Positions 1-9,255 of a DNA stretch of 64,000 nucleotides are shown here, one piece after another (position 1 is the first letter of the stretch; each line of letters starts with the position of its first letter). Under the pieces are notes generated by a model that searched no databases, was not told where the DNA came from, and worked only from the letters and a program-made list of their open reading frames with translations. The DNA lies in NCBI RefSeq assembly GCF_009856605.1, contig NZ_CP047242.1, positions 4,594,001 through 4,658,000 of the forward strand, written 5' to 3'. The DNA is from Trichormus variabilis 0441. Lineage in GTDB: Bacteria > Cyanobacteriota > Cyanobacteriia > Cyanobacteriales > Nostocaceae. The translations under genes were made by a program, and so were the position numbers.

Positions 1-444
1 TGTTTGACCTTGCTCAACCGCAAACCAGAGAGAATTTAAGTTTTGCGGCAATGAAAAAGCACAAAAACCATAGATTCGCTGATTATTTTGGGTGTTATAA
101 ATATCTACCCAAGTTCGAGAAGAGTTATTATTCAGCCCGCAGGGAGGAAGGTCAGAGGAGCTATCAAACAATTGAGCCGGAAATGCCGACCAGTTAGCTA
201 CAGCCAACTTATATCTTTGAAAATTTTTGCCTGCATTTGTGTAAGATTCCTGACCTTGAAATACTAATTTTGGCTGAGGAAGATGATTAGATGCTAACTG
301 AATCATATTCCCAAAAGAGGGATTAATACTAGCTGGCGCTACAACTTGAGAGACATTAACAGCAGTCGCCACAGTAGAAAAACTCGACAATAACCATCCG
401 GCGATCGCTAAACCTGTAAACTGACTGTAATTTCTAACTCGCAT
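1..444 (-). CDS. Secreted protein of unknown function, 3' end cut by window edge
   Basis: An open frame runs without a stop from an ATG at 444 to the window edge, giving 148 codons of an incomplete protein. The N-terminus has a basic start (MRVRNYSQ) followed by a hydrophobic stretch and small residues, a typical Sec signal peptide ending near residue 30. The mature part is rich in Asn, Ser and Gln and has two Cys residues (PPCG, GFCAF) that could form a disulfide. GGAGG lies 10 bases before ATG 444, which favours this start over an in-frame ATG at 480. It is divergent from guaB3. I do not recognise the family; export is inferred from the signal peptide. Confidence 0.6.
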   Translation of the reverse strand, partial: MRVRNYSQFTGLAIAGWLLSSFSTVATAVNVSQVVAPASINPSFGNMIQLASNHLPQPKLVFQGQESYTNAGKNFQRYKLAVANWSAFPAQLFDSSSDLPPCGLNNNSSRTWVDIYNTQNNQRIYGFCAFSLPQNLNSLWFAVEQGQT

Positions 445-837
445 TTTCCTACAACCTCCAGCAACAGTGACTCTTGCCATCCAACTTACGTACTTGGTAA
501 AACCCGTAAATCCTGACAGCTATTCATCAATAAGTTACTGATTGATTTTTTATGCAGGAATCCCAAAATTCCTAGCCAATTAACTTTCAAAATACTCCAT
601 ACCCCTCTGCGCTAACCTCCTTTTGGGTTCACCAGTCGTTTACGCAGGGAAACCTTCCTACAAAGCGGGTTCACCGCGCACCCTCTACGTTAAAAAAAGC
701 GGGATTTATGGGATAGCTATCCCCACCCGTCCTTAATCGTGCAACACGTAAACTTAGCCATCAATTAAAAAAAATCGCTGCAAACTATCTCACAATTTGA
801 TACCCTAGCTAGAACAGAATTGAGAAAAGTTAACAGC
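445..837. other. Divergent intergenic region, no gene seen
   Basis: About 390 bases between the divergent secreted-protein gene and guaB3. It holds a 14-base perfect palindrome (GGGATAGCTATCCC, 710-723) and a fragmentary GC-rich stretch around 605-700 resembling decayed repeat DNA. No reading frame looks coding. Confidence 0.5.
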
Positions 838-2001
838 GTGGAAATTCAACTTGGGCGGGGAAAGACAGCTCGCAGAGCATATGGCATTGATGAAATTGCT
901 CTAGTCCCCGGTAACAGAACACTCGATCCGAGTTTAGCTGATACTCGGTGGAAAATTGGCAATATCGAGCGAGAAATCCCGATTATTGCCAGTGCAATGG
1001 ATGGGGTTGTTGATGTCAAGATGGCGGTGCGTTTATCGCAACTTGGGGCATTAGGAGTTATCAACTTGGAAGGCATTCAAACTCGTTATGCTGACCCAGA
1101 ACCGATTTTAGATCGGATTGCTTCGGTAGGCAAAGATGAGTTTGTCTCTTTAATGCAGGAGCTTTATGCCGAACCCATCAAACCAGAATTAATTACCAAG
1201 CGTATTCAAGAAATTAAAGAACAAGGTGGGATTGCAGCTGTTAGTGCTACTCCAGTAGGAGCCAGCAAATATGGTGAGGTAGTAGCCCAAGCCGGGGCAG
1301 ATTTATTTTTTATTCAAGCTACGGTAGTTTCTACCGCCCACTTGTCACCAGAATCTGTAGTACCCCTGGATTTGGCTGAATTTTGCCGTTCTATGCCAAT
1401 TCCCGTAATTTTGGGTAACTGTGTGACATACGAAGTCACCTTGAACTTGTTAAAAGCTGGGGCGGCGGCTGTCTTAGTAGGGATTGGCCCTGGTGCAGCT
1501 TGTACCTCTCGTGGGGTATTAGGTGTAGGAGTACCCCAAGCAACTGCGATCGCTGATTGCGCCGCCGCACGGGATGATTACTATCGGGAAACAGGTAATT
1601 ATATCCCCATCATCGCTGATGGCGGTTTAATTACTGGTGGTGATATTTGTAAATGTATTGCCTGTGGCGCTGACGGCGTAATGATCGGTTCTCCCTTTGC
1701 TAGAGCCGCCGAAGCTCCAGGAAGAGGCTTCCATTGGGGTATGGCAACACCTAGCCCTGTATTGCCCCGTGGGACGCGGATTCGCGTCGGTACAACCGGC
1801 ACTCTTGAACAAATATTAACTGGGCCAGCCGGACTAGATGATGGTACTCATAACTTATTGGGAGCTTTAAAAACTAGCATGGGTACTTTGGGAGCAAAAG
1901 ATATTAAAGAAATGCAGCAAGTTGAAGTTGTAATTGCTCCTTCTTTGTTAACTGAGGGCAAAGTTTACCAAAAAGCTCAACAATTAGGTATGGGTAAATA
2001 A
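838..2001 (+). CDS. guaB3: GuaB3-family IMP dehydrogenase-related protein
   Basis: A 387-residue (beta/alpha)8 protein of the IMP dehydrogenase/GMP reductase superfamily, cyanobacterial/actinobacterial GuaB3 branch. It lacks the CBS-domain insertion of classical GuaB. Visible family marks are the N-terminal GRGKTARRAYGIDEIAL, the catalytic Cys loop (GIGPGAACTSRGVLG), the phosphate-binding IIADGGLITGGDICKC and GADGVMIGSPFA. The frame is open from a TTG at 820, but the GTG at 838 starts exactly at the conserved VEIQLGRGKTARRAYG block and gives the usual length. Whether members oxidise IMP or reduce GMP cannot be told from sequence. The Yfr1 RNA and trxA follow, an arrangement conserved in cyanobacteria. 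Confidence 0.9.
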   Translation: MEIQLGRGKTARRAYGIDEIALVPGNRTLDPSLADTRWKIGNIEREIPIIASAMDGVVDVKMAVRLSQLGALGVINLEGIQTRYADPEPILDRIASVGKDEFVSLMQELYAEPIKPELITKRIQEIKEQGGIAAVSATPVGASKYGEVVAQAGADLFFIQATVVSTAHLSPESVVPLDLAEFCRSMPIPVILGNCVTYEVTLNLLKAGAAAVLVGIGPGAACTSRGVLGVGVPQATAIADCAAARDDYYRETGNYIPIIADGGLITGGDICKCIACGADGVMIGSPFARAAEAPGRGFHWGMATPSPVLPRGTRIRVGTTGTLEQILTGPAGLDDGTHNLLGALKTSMGTLGAKDIKEMQQVEVVIAPSLLTEGKVYQKAQQLGMGK

Positions 2002-2157
2002 AGGGAATAGGTAAAAGGGAATAGGGAATGGCGAATGATTAATTAGAAATAAATTTTTTAGTATGCCTTCTACCCTATCCCGGATTACCAACTTTAAATT
2101 ATTCAGAAATTTTTTCCAGACTCTTAAACAACCACTGGAAAAATCACATATGTCGCC

Positions 2158-2163
2158 TACAAT
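2158..2163 (+). promoter_or_regulatory. Probable -10 box of the Yfr1 promoter
   Basis: TACAAT sits 7 bases before the inferred Yfr1 5' end at about 2171. No good -35 hexamer is seen at the standard distance. The assignment rests on position and on resemblance to TATAAT. Confidence 0.45.
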
Positions 2164-2170
2164 AGATATA

Positions 2171-2236
2171 GCGGAGACGCATGTTTCCGTTCACTCCTCA
2201 CACCACACTCCGCCCGGACTACTGTTCGGGCGGTTC
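2171..2236 (+). ncRNA. yfr1: Yfr1 small regulatory RNA
   Basis: The region has the three-part Yfr1 architecture. First is a 5' hairpin, CGGAGAC-GCAT-GTTTCCG, at 2172-2189. Next is an unpaired stretch with the hallmark motif ACTCCTCACAC at 2193-2203. Last is a strong GC hairpin with arms CCGCCCG (2210-2216) and CGGGCGG (2227-2233), followed by TTCCTT, which acts as terminator. The position between guaB and trxA is the conserved Yfr1 locus of cyanobacteria. In Prochlorococcus Yfr1 base-pairs with porin mRNAs through the CU-rich motif. Exact ends are inferred. A 92-codon frame covering this region is not a gene. Confidence 0.9.
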
Positions 2237-2360
2237 CTTATGTATTACATAAATTCTTCAGCTTCTTTGCAAATGTACATCCTTGTGTTTTGGGCAGTTG
2301 TTTTTGCTATGGTAGAATTTTCACGAAAGTCAGAAATATAATTGGCAAAGGTTTTTAGGC

Positions 2361-2684
2361 ATGTCAGCAGCCGCACAAGTTACAGATTCTACTTTTAAGC
2401 AAGAAGTACTCGACAGCGATGTACCAGTTTTGGTTGATTTTTGGGCCCCTTGGTGTGGTCCTTGCAGAATGGTCGCTCCTGTTGTCGATGAAATAGCTCA
2501 ACAGTACGAAGGTAAAATAAAAGTGGTGAAAGTCAACACTGATGAGAATCCGCAAGTTGCAAGTCAGTACGGCATCCGCAGCATCCCCACACTTATGATT
2601 TTTAAAGGTGGGCAGAAAGTCGATATGGTAGTCGGTGCGGTGCCTAAAACAACATTATCTCAAACCCTAGAAAAGCATCTGTGA
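2361..2684 (+). CDS. trxA: Thioredoxin, m-type
   Basis: A 107-residue thioredoxin with the redox-active WCGPC motif (Cys32, Cys35) in the context [11 protein letters not shown], the cis-Pro loop RSIPTLMIF and the C-terminal helix. Length and sequence match the m-type thioredoxins of cyanobacteria and chloroplasts, which are reduced by ferredoxin-thioredoxin reductase and activate Calvin-cycle and other targets. The gene stands alone, with Yfr1 upstream and a hairpin terminator downstream. Confidence 0.97.
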
Positions 2685-2756
2685 AACTCAATCAATAGTA
2701 AGCTCTTGTTGAGTAATCTATTGCCATTAAGTTTAGGTAATATTTGTCCAATACTT

Positions 2757-2790
2757 TATGAGGTGCAAATTCTAGCACCTCATAATATTT
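2757..2790 (+). terminator. trxA terminator hairpin
   Basis: A perfect 10-bp inverted repeat, TATGAGGTGC (2757-2766) and GCACCTCATA (2775-2784), with an 8-base loop is followed by ATATTTCTTA. It lies about 70 bases after the trxA stop. Confidence 0.7.
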
Positions 2791-2956
2791 CTTATGGACG
2801 AAACAAATATACGTCACAATTAGTAAACTAATAAATTCTTCCTACTTAAGAGGTGTTCCTAAGCTATTATTTTGAGACGTGATAGGAATCCGGTTTATTC
2901 GTAAAATTGCACTCAAAAATTAGGTAGAATGTAATGCCATTGTGGTGGCATCTATC

Positions 2957-4027
2957 ATGACCTCATCTGCGTCGTTTGAAACATTTGAGTCTCTCCAAGC
3001 CGATCTTGTTGAACTAATCGATCGCTTACCGACATTAAAAAATCGGCAACTTATTTATAATGCTTTGGCAACAATAGTCCGTCTAGCGGACAGCGATATT
3101 GAACGTCTCGATTGGAAAATATTATCTGCGGCTTTAGCAGATATGGAACGAGGCTTCCAATTATTTTATGATTACCGACACGTCCGCAAAGTAACCATCT
3201 TCGGCTCGGCTCGTCTATTGCCACAAGCCCCAGAGTACCAAATGGCAGTGGAATTTGGCCGTGCGGTAACTCGGATGGGATTTATGGTAATGACCGGAGG
3301 AGGTGGTGGTATTATGCAGGCTGGTCACGAGGGTGCAGGACGAGAAAATTCCTTTGGATTGAACATTCACCTGCCTTTTGAACAGCAAGCAAACCCAATT
3401 ATTGAGGGTGATCCCAAGCTGATTCACTTTAAATATTTCTTTACCCGCAAGCTGTTTCTCCTCAAAGAAAGCGATGCTATAGCTTTGTTTCCTGGTGGGT
3501 TTGGTACTCAAGATGAAGCGTTTGAGTGCATGACTTTAAGCCAGACAGGTAAATTTGGCCCTGTACCAGTAGTTTTAATAGATCATCCTGGCGGTGATTA
3601 TTGGCAATCTTGGAGCGAATACATCAATCAGCATCTAGTGAAAACAGGTTTGGTAAATCCTGAAGACCCTAGCCTGTACACCGTCACAGATAGTCTAGAA
3701 GTAGCCTGTGATGCCATAACCCGCTTTTATCAGGTTTATCATTCCTGTCGCTATGTGGGCGATCGCTTGGTAATTCGCTTAACCCAAGAATTATCAGATG
3801 CTGAGGTTGAGCAACTGAATGCTGAATTTAGTGACATTCTCGTCCAAGGAAAGATAGAAAGAAGTGAGTCTTTGCCTCAAGAAAACCAAGATGAAACCGT
3901 GGGATTACCCCGCCTAGTTTTATCCTTCAATCAACGGGACTTGGGACGTTTATATCAGATGATTGCGGTAATTAATCAAATGGGTATTCCTGCTACCAAA
4001 GAGCAGGTACATCCAGAGAGGAAATAG
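2957..4027 (+). CDS. LOG-family (TIGR00730-like) Rossmann-fold protein
   Basis: A 356-residue protein with the lysine-decarboxylase-like/LOG nucleotide-binding fold. Key motifs are GSARL and MTGGGGGIMQAGHEGAG (binding loop), the family signature PGGFGTQDEAFE at about 179-190, and SVGLNIHLPFEQ-like family context. Short LOG proteins hydrolyse cytokinin riboside monophosphates. This longer form carries an N-terminal helical extension (about 75 residues) and a C-terminal extension, a subfamily whose substrate is unknown. A GTG at 2942 is also in frame, but ATG 2957 is the more likely start. It is monocistronic. Confidence 0.8.
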   Translation: MTSSASFETFESLQADLVELIDRLPTLKNRQLIYNALATIVRLADSDIERLDWKILSAALADMERGFQLFYDYRHVRKVTIFGSARLLPQAPEYQMAVEFGRAVTRMGFMVMTGGGGGIMQAGHEGAGRENSFGLNIHLPFEQQANPIIEGDPKLIHFKYFFTRKLFLLKESDAIALFPGGFGTQDEAFECMTLSQTGKFGPVPVVLIDHPGGDYWQSWSEYINQHLVKTGLVNPEDPSLYTVTDSLEVACDAITRFYQVYHSCRYVGDRLVIRLTQELSDAEVEQLNAEFSDILVQGKIERSESLPQENQDETVGLPRLVLSFNQRDLGRLYQMIAVINQMGIPATKEQVHPERK

Positions 4028-4189
4028 TCATTGGTAATTGGTAATTAATACCTAATACTTAATACCGTCCAACTTACTTTGAGAGGAGAAGAAAATACCA
4101 GTTATGATGACTCAATGCTGATGAACACCATAAAGCGCGTATATTAGCACAGGAAACAATATATTACAGTCATAAGTGGGGAGTGAATC

Positions 4190-5509
4190 ATGCTGGAATT
4201 GTTGAGTTCGGGTTTGGTTTCTATCTGGCTGGAAATGGCTGGTGTGCAAATCAAGCCTGCGGATGCTTTAGATGCACTAACTTGGCAAAGTAGCCCAGGC
4301 TTGGTTATTGCACCTGATCCGAATCCAGCAGGAATTAATACAGTCAAGGAATATCTGAAGGGATTAGTCACGACAAAATTAATTGCTCAGAATTTAGCAG
4401 AAAGCCAAGGAATTTGGTTGCAGTCAGGGCCGATGTTGATGGCTAATCATCAAGGAACTACACCTCTGCCGGCAGCTTCTCTCACTAAAATTGCTACTTC
4501 ACTGGCGGCTTTTACTACTTTCGGCCCAGAACATCAATTTGAAACGACGATCGCCACTAATGCTTCAGTTGTTAATGGCGTATTACAAGGTGATTTAATC
4601 ATTAATGGCGGCGGCGACCCGATGTTTGTTTGGGAAGAAGCGATCGCCCTGGGTAATACGCTCAATAAAATGGGAATCAAGCAGGTAAAGGGCAATTTGG
4701 TAATTACAGGCAATTTTGCCATGAATTTCCAACGCCATCCCCTCTTGGCTGGGCAAATGCTCAAACAATCACTAAATTCTAAAACCTGGACTCGTCCAGC
4801 AAATTATATACATTCCATCATGCCTAAGGGAACACCAAAGCCCCAGGTAGTAATTAATGGCACAATCAAATTTTTCGCCCAGGCCAACCCCAAACAAACT
4901 TTACTTGTGCGTCACCGTTCCTTACCCTTGAAACAATTGATCAAGGAGATGAACGTTTACAGCAATAATGAGATGGCGCAGATGTTGGCAGAAGCGGTGG
5001 GAGGCCATACTGTAGTCCAAGCCAAAGCTGCCAAACTAGCAAGAGTACCAGAGACAGAAATTCAATTAATTAATGGTTCGGGACTGGGCCCAGAAAATCG
5101 AATTTCTCCCAGGGCGGTTTGTGCGATGTTGATGGCGCTGCAACATGAAGCTGCTGCGGCTCAACTCAATCTAGCAGACTTGTTTCCCATCTCTGGCTTT
5201 GATCACCGAGGCACAATGCACTCTCGACATTTGCCGATGGCTACTGTGATGAAAACTGGGACGTTGCGGGATGTAAGTGCTTTAGCTGGAGTTGTACCCA
5301 CACGCGATCGCGGTTTGGTTTGGTTCGCTATCATTAACCGTGGCCCCCAAATTGGCGCTTTCCGCCAACAACAAGACAAACTTTTACAACGTCTAGTACA
5401 GCAATTACAAGTAGCCCCTAGCACACCCACAGCCCTTACCCCCCATTCACCTAAATCTTTACCCGATCTGGGGAATACTAACCGCAGTGAAATTGTGTAT
5501 GGTGGCTAG
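4190..5509 (+). CDS. dacB: PBP4-type D-alanyl-D-alanine carboxypeptidase (peptidase S13)
   Basis: A 439-residue penicillin-binding protein of the S13 family that trims or cleaves peptidoglycan peptides in the periplasm. The three active-site motifs are present: S97-LT-K100, S258-N-N260 and K355-T-G357. Between the first two lies the inserted domain typical of PBP4. GGGGAG 8 bases upstream supports the ATG. The N-terminus is only moderately hydrophobic, so the export signal is not obvious. The C-terminus ends in a low-complexity Ser/Pro/Thr tail. Family assignment is firm; carboxypeptidase versus endopeptidase activity is not decidable. Confidence 0.88.
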   Translation: MLELLSSGLVSIWLEMAGVQIKPADALDALTWQSSPGLVIAPDPNPAGINTVKEYLKGLVTTKLIAQNLAESQGIWLQSGPMLMANHQGTTPLPAASLTKIATSLAAFTTFGPEHQFETTIATNASVVNGVLQGDLIINGGGDPMFVWEEAIALGNTLNKMGIKQVKGNLVITGNFAMNFQRHPLLAGQMLKQSLNSKTWTRPANYIHSIMPKGTPKPQVVINGTIKFFAQANPKQTLLVRHRSLPLKQLIKEMNVYSNNEMAQMLAEAVGGHTVVQAKAAKLARVPETEIQLINGSGLGPENRISPRAVCAMLMALQHEAAAAQLNLADLFPISGFDHRGTMHSRHLPMATVMKTGTLRDVSALAGVVPTRDRGLVWFAIINRGPQIGAFRQQQDKLLQRLVQQLQVAPSTPTALTPHSPKSLPDLGNTNRSEIVYGG

Positions 5510-5617
5510 TAGGGTAATTCGTAATTACGCTGTTGTGAGGGTGATAAACATTGCCGATAGGCGTGTATTTACACCGCAACTAGTATCACTACACGAAATT
5601 AAGCAGGTACTTCGCTG

Positions 5618-5660
5618 AAGCATGGGTGATTGTGATGATTACAGTCACCATGCTTTAGAT
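5618..5660 (+). terminator. Hairpin between dacB and the glycosyltransferase
   Basis: AAGCATGG(G)TGA (5618-5629) can pair with TCACCATGCTT (5645-5655), an 11-bp stem with one bulge, followed by TAGATTTCT. It may terminate dacB or sit in the leader of the next gene. Confidence 0.45.
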
Positions 5661-5685
5661 TTCTAATTCATGCGGTGATTTTGCT

Positions 5686-7329
5686 ATGCGGGATCTCAAA
5701 CTTACTCCGCGTTGGTTGAGGTTATTTTTACTAATACTATTGGTAACAGGTGTATTTTTCCGCTTTTTTCATCTCGACTACAAAATTTACTGGCACGATG
5801 AAGCCTATACATCTATACGGGCGGCGGGCTTCACACGCCAAGAAATAGACCAAGAAATTTTTCAAAATCACATCATACCAGCACCATATTTACTGAAGTT
5901 TCAGCGATTGAAACCAGGAAGCACTGTAGTAGATACAATTAACTCACTAAAAATTGAAGACCCGCATCATCCACCACTTTATTTCTTAATGGCTCGCTTT
6001 TGGATGCAGATGTTTGGCAGTTCTCTCACTGCGTCCCGGACCTTGCCCGCTTTACTGAGTTTGTTGGCGTTGCCATTAATGTATGCTTTGGGGCTGGAGT
6101 TATTTGCTTCTACAACAGTGGCTTTGTTTGCAACAGTGCTTTTAGCTTTGTCTCCTTTTGATATTCTGTTTGCTCAAACAGCCAGACAGTACAGCTTACT
6201 AACAGTAGCAGTCATTGGGAGCAATTTTTTATTATTACGGGCTTGGCGCTTATCTACCTGGCAAAATTGGAGTTTGTATACTCTCAGCAACATTATAGGC
6301 TGGTACACCCATCCTTTTTTTGTTCTAACGGTAGTTGCTCAAGGAACTTATATATTTTTAGGGCGGACATTTCAGCAAGAAAATAGGCAATCAACTAGAA
6401 AGAATGTCATATATTTCTTAGTGGCGATCGCTAGCTCGCTTATTTTATATCTTCCTTGGTTAGTAGTACTAGTCACTAACCGCCAACGGGCATTAGAAAC
6501 CACAAGTTGGACTGGAGATACAGTTGACATATGGTATTTATTAAAACTATGGCTGGTTAGTTTTAGTTCTTTATTTTTTGACTTAGACTTTGGTTTTGAC
6601 ACTATCTGGAACGGTATCCGTTCTTCTCTATTGAAACTAGCCGTTATTATGTTAATAGCTGGGGCAACTTATTTAGTGTGTCACCAAACTAAAAGAGCAA
6701 CCTGGTTATTTATTATTACTACAATTCTCGTTCCTTTTCTCAGTTTAGCTTTGCCAGATTTACTACTAGGGGGTAGGCGCTCTACTGTCAGCCGTTACTT
6801 GATATCTTCTTATCCTGGTGTGCAACTTGCAGTTGCTTATTTATTAGGAACTAAAATTATTTCCCAACGCTGGTTATGGCAAGGTGTGACTCTACTTATT
6901 TTCACAGGCAGTATCGCATCAGCTACTGTTAGTGCTTCTGCACACACTTGGTGGAGCAAGGATTTAAGCTATCATAATTTTGAAATAATTAATCGGATTA
7001 ACGGTAGTTCCTCACCAGTGATAGTCAGTGATATTGGAGATGAATACACTAACACTGGCGATCTAATTGCCCAGAGTTATTCACTTCAAGATCATGTAAG
7101 ATTACTGCTTTTAACTCAGCCTACTAATTTGGAGAATGCTAATTTAAATCTTTTCCTTTCCCAAAATAATCAATTGTTGACATTTCGTCCGTCACAGCAA
7201 ATATTAGGAGCTTTAAAACAAAATAAAAAACAGGTGCTTCCAGTGTTTGAGCCTGGAAGACTTTGGCAAATAAAAAATACCCTAACTCAAGAAGTTAATT
7301 CAAAATCAACAAATATTCGGAGTAAATAA
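5686..7329 (+). CDS. Membrane glycosyltransferase, GT39/PMT-like
   Basis: A 547-residue integral membrane protein of the glycosyltransferase-39 (PMT_2/ArnT-like) superfamily. It has an N-terminal TM helix (about 12-28), then an acidic motif in the first loop (H37-D-E-A), which in the family coordinates metal and the polyprenyl-phosphate sugar donor. The DPHHPPLYFLMARFW block matches the second conserved loop motif. About ten further hydrophobic segments follow, and the C-terminal ~110 residues form a soluble domain. It probably transfers a sugar from a lipid carrier to an envelope acceptor; the acceptor is unknown. ATG 5686 directly precedes the first helix. Confidence 0.8.
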   Translation: MRDLKLTPRWLRLFLLILLVTGVFFRFFHLDYKIYWHDEAYTSIRAAGFTRQEIDQEIFQNHIIPAPYLLKFQRLKPGSTVVDTINSLKIEDPHHPPLYFLMARFWMQMFGSSLTASRTLPALLSLLALPLMYALGLELFASTTVALFATVLLALSPFDILFAQTARQYSLLTVAVIGSNFLLLRAWRLSTWQNWSLYTLSNIIGWYTHPFFVLTVVAQGTYIFLGRTFQQENRQSTRKNVIYFLVAIASSLILYLPWLVVLVTNRQRALETTSWTGDTVDIWYLLKLWLVSFSSLFFDLDFGFDTIWNGIRSSLLKLAVIMLIAGATYLVCHQTKRATWLFIITTILVPFLSLALPDLLLGGRRSTVSRYLISSYPGVQLAVAYLLGTKIISQRWLWQGVTLLIFTGSIASATVSASAHTWWSKDLSYHNFEIINRINGSSSPVIVSDIGDEYTNTGDLIAQSYSLQDHVRLLLLTQPTNLENANLNLFLSQNNQLLTFRPSQQILGALKQNKKQVLPVFEPGRLWQIKNTLTQEVNSKSTNIRSK

Positions 7330-7480
7330 GCTTATAAAAACTCCAACCATAAGGTAGTGGGATTTCGCGTCATTTGTCAGTGGCAAAAACGCCTAAAAAC
7401 TACCCACGAGAGGATGGGGCATTAAACCAGATCCTTTCAAAAACTGACACGAGCAGCGCAATAAATTGGCACTTAAAGCT

Positions 7481-7843
7481 ATGAAAGAAGAATCTCTCAA
7501 CATCACTGGTTTTCACGCTCACGTTTACTTTGATAGCGCTAGTTTTGCTACAGCTATGAGTATCCGTGAAGAATTGGGTAATAGATTCAATGTACAGCTT
7601 GGGCGATCGCATGAAAAACCCATTGGCCCCCACCCTAAATCCATGTACCAAGTTGCCTTCCCGTCAACAGAGTTCGCTCAAATTGTCCCCTGGTTAATGC
7701 TTCACCGTCAGGAATTAGATATTCTCGTTCATCCCTTGACAGGAGATGATGTCAGCGACCATACCCGTTTTGCCTTGTGGCTGGGAGAAAAGTTAGAACT
7801 CAACATTGATTCACTAAGGAAAGTAATACCAGCTAATGAATGA
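7481..7843 (+). CDS. DOPA 4,5-dioxygenase family protein
   Basis: A 120-residue protein of the small DOPA-dioxygenase-like family (ferredoxin-like fold). It contains the metal-binding histidine pattern FHAHVYFD near the N-terminus, then GRSHEKPIGPHPKSMYQVAF and DILVHPLTGDDVSDHTRFALWLG. Fungal homologues cleave L-DOPA to betalamic acid precursors. A Nostoc member has been reported with in vitro activity, but the physiological substrate in cyanobacteria is unclear. A TTG at 7466 is in frame; ATG 7481 fits the family start better. It is encoded alone, ahead of ldhA. Confidence 0.85.
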   Translation: MKEESLNITGFHAHVYFDSASFATAMSIREELGNRFNVQLGRSHEKPIGPHPKSMYQVAFPSTEFAQIVPWLMLHRQELDILVHPLTGDDVSDHTRFALWLGEKLELNIDSLRKVIPANE

Positions 7844-8022
7844 TTGATGATACTCAAAGCATTAATTTTTGCTTTAGTTATATTTACAGGTAAAAAAAAC
7901 CTAAAATCTATAACTGGTAAGCATAATGGAGATTTTCAGCTAGCCCTTAGTGGACATCAACTGTTCAAACACCAAGCTAATATGTATGTGAAAAATATCC
8001 GGCATACAGCCTGAGGTTTGGC

Positions 8023-9048
8023 ATGAAAGTAGCAGTCTTCAGTACAAAAGCCTATGATCGGCAGTTTTTAGAAGCTGCAAATGCTCCAAAGCAACATGAT
8101 TTGGTGTTTTTTGAACCCCGTCTCAATCAAGATACCGCCATTTTAGCCGCCGGATTTCCGGCGGTTTGTGTATTTGTACATGATCAAGTTGATGCAGCTA
8201 CTTTAGAAATTCTTGCTTCACGAGGAACTCGCTTGATTGTCCTCCGTTGTGCAGGTTTCAATAATGTAGATTTAAAAGCTGCTAATAAGTTGGGTGTTAA
8301 TGTAGTTCGTGTTCCCGCCTATTCACCCTATGGTGTAGCCGAACACGCAGTAGGTTTAATTTTGAGCCTCAATCGCAAAATCCACCGCGCTTATAATCGC
8401 GTCCGTGAAGGTAATTTTGCTTTAGATGGACTTTTAGGTTTTAACATCAACGGACGTACGGTGGGAATTATCGGTACTGGTAAAATCGGTTTGATTTTGG
8501 GACAAATCATGAAAGGGTTTGGCTGTCGTCTACTCGCCTATGATGTGTACCACAACCCAGAAATGTTAGCATTAGGGGGGGAATACGTAGAATTACCGGA
8601 ACTATTTGCCAATTCTGATATTATTTCTCTCCATTGCCCCCTGATGCCGCAAACTCATCACTTAATCAACGCGGAAGCAATCGAGCAGGTAAAGCCAGGG
8701 GTAATGTTAATCAATACCAGCAGAGGTGCGCTCATTCATACCCAAGCTGTAATTGAAGGACTCAAGACTGGCAAAATCGGTTCTTTGGGTGTAGATGTTT
8801 ATGAGCAGGAATCAGAATTGTTTTTTGAGGATTTATCAGGGGAAATCATTCAAGATGATATCTTCCAAAGACTGACAACATTTCCCAATGTACTTATCAC
8901 AGGACACCAAGCATTTTTTACAGAAGATGCTTTACGCAACATAGCAGAGACAACCTTAAACAACATTGCTGATATTGAGCAAGGTCGTTCTTGTCCCAAT
9001 GAAATCCGTTATCAACCAGAAGTAGAAGCTAAGGTTCTAGTTAGTTGA
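8023..9048 (+). CDS. ldhA: D-lactate dehydrogenase (D-2-hydroxyacid dehydrogenase)
   Basis: A 341-residue NAD-dependent D-2-hydroxyacid dehydrogenase, closest in pattern to fermentative D-LDH. The Rossmann motif GTGKIG lies at 151-156, the catalytic Arg in [10 protein letters not shown] (about 235), the Glu near 264, and the catalytic His in [10 protein letters not shown] (about 296). It reduces pyruvate to D-lactate in dark or anoxic metabolism. It is monocistronic and followed by G-rich/C-rich repeats and a MITE copy. A nickel-pincer cofactor gene (larC) lies 38 kb away in the same window, which may link to lactate use. Confidence 0.88.
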   Translation: MKVAVFSTKAYDRQFLEAANAPKQHDLVFFEPRLNQDTAILAAGFPAVCVFVHDQVDAATLEILASRGTRLIVLRCAGFNNVDLKAANKLGVNVVRVPAYSPYGVAEHAVGLILSLNRKIHRAYNRVREGNFALDGLLGFNINGRTVGIIGTGKIGLILGQIMKGFGCRLLAYDVYHNPEMLALGGEYVELPELFANSDIISLHCPLMPQTHHLINAEAIEQVKPGVMLINTSRGALIHTQAVIEGLKTGKIGSLGVDVYEQESELFFEDLSGEIIQDDIFQRLTTFPNVLITGHQAFFTEDALRNIAETTLNNIADIEQGRSCPNEIRYQPEVEAKVLVS

Positions 9049-9050
9049 GT

Positions 9051-9115
9051 ATAGGGGTTTAGGGGTTTAGGGGTATAAATTTTGAAAAACCTTACACCCT
9101 TACGCCCTTACACCC
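9051..9115. repeat. G-rich then C-rich tandem repeat after ldhA
   Basis: Three TTTAGGGG-like units (9051-9078) are followed by three CTTACACC/CTTACGCC-like units (9088-9115). The two arms are partly complementary and could fold as a hairpin that ends ldhA transcription. Similar arrays occur at 26814-26847, 58998-59036 and 63036-63129. Confidence 0.6.
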
Positions 9116-9154
9116 ATTCTCAACAGACTACCTGAGTGCGTAAGTTCTAAGAAA

Positions 9155-9254
9155 ATATAGCTGTTGTCAGTAGTGTTAGGACATCAATAGATGATACAAC
9201 CTAGACACAACAAGACTTTTCACCCAGTCCCCAGTCCCTAGTCCCCAGCTATAT
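9155..9254 (+). mobile_element. MITE-like element, copy 1
   Basis: A 100-base element with a perfect 8-bp terminal inverted repeat (ATATAGCT / AGCTATAT). Over the 98-base core (9156-9253) it differs from copy 2 (29134-29231) at only about three positions, and copy 3 lies inverted at 19156-19260. The interior contains CCCAGTCCCC-type units next to the right end. It has no coding capacity and lies directly against the 3' end of the Wzc-like gene. Confidence 0.8.
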
Positions 9255-9255
9255 T

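Noticed and set aside
1627..1812. Minus-strand frames inside guaB3
   Set aside because: They are shadows of the coding strand of a conserved gene.
2063..2341. 92-codon plus-strand frame between guaB3 and trxA
   Set aside because: It covers the Yfr1 RNA and its terminator; the peptide has no family-like sequence.
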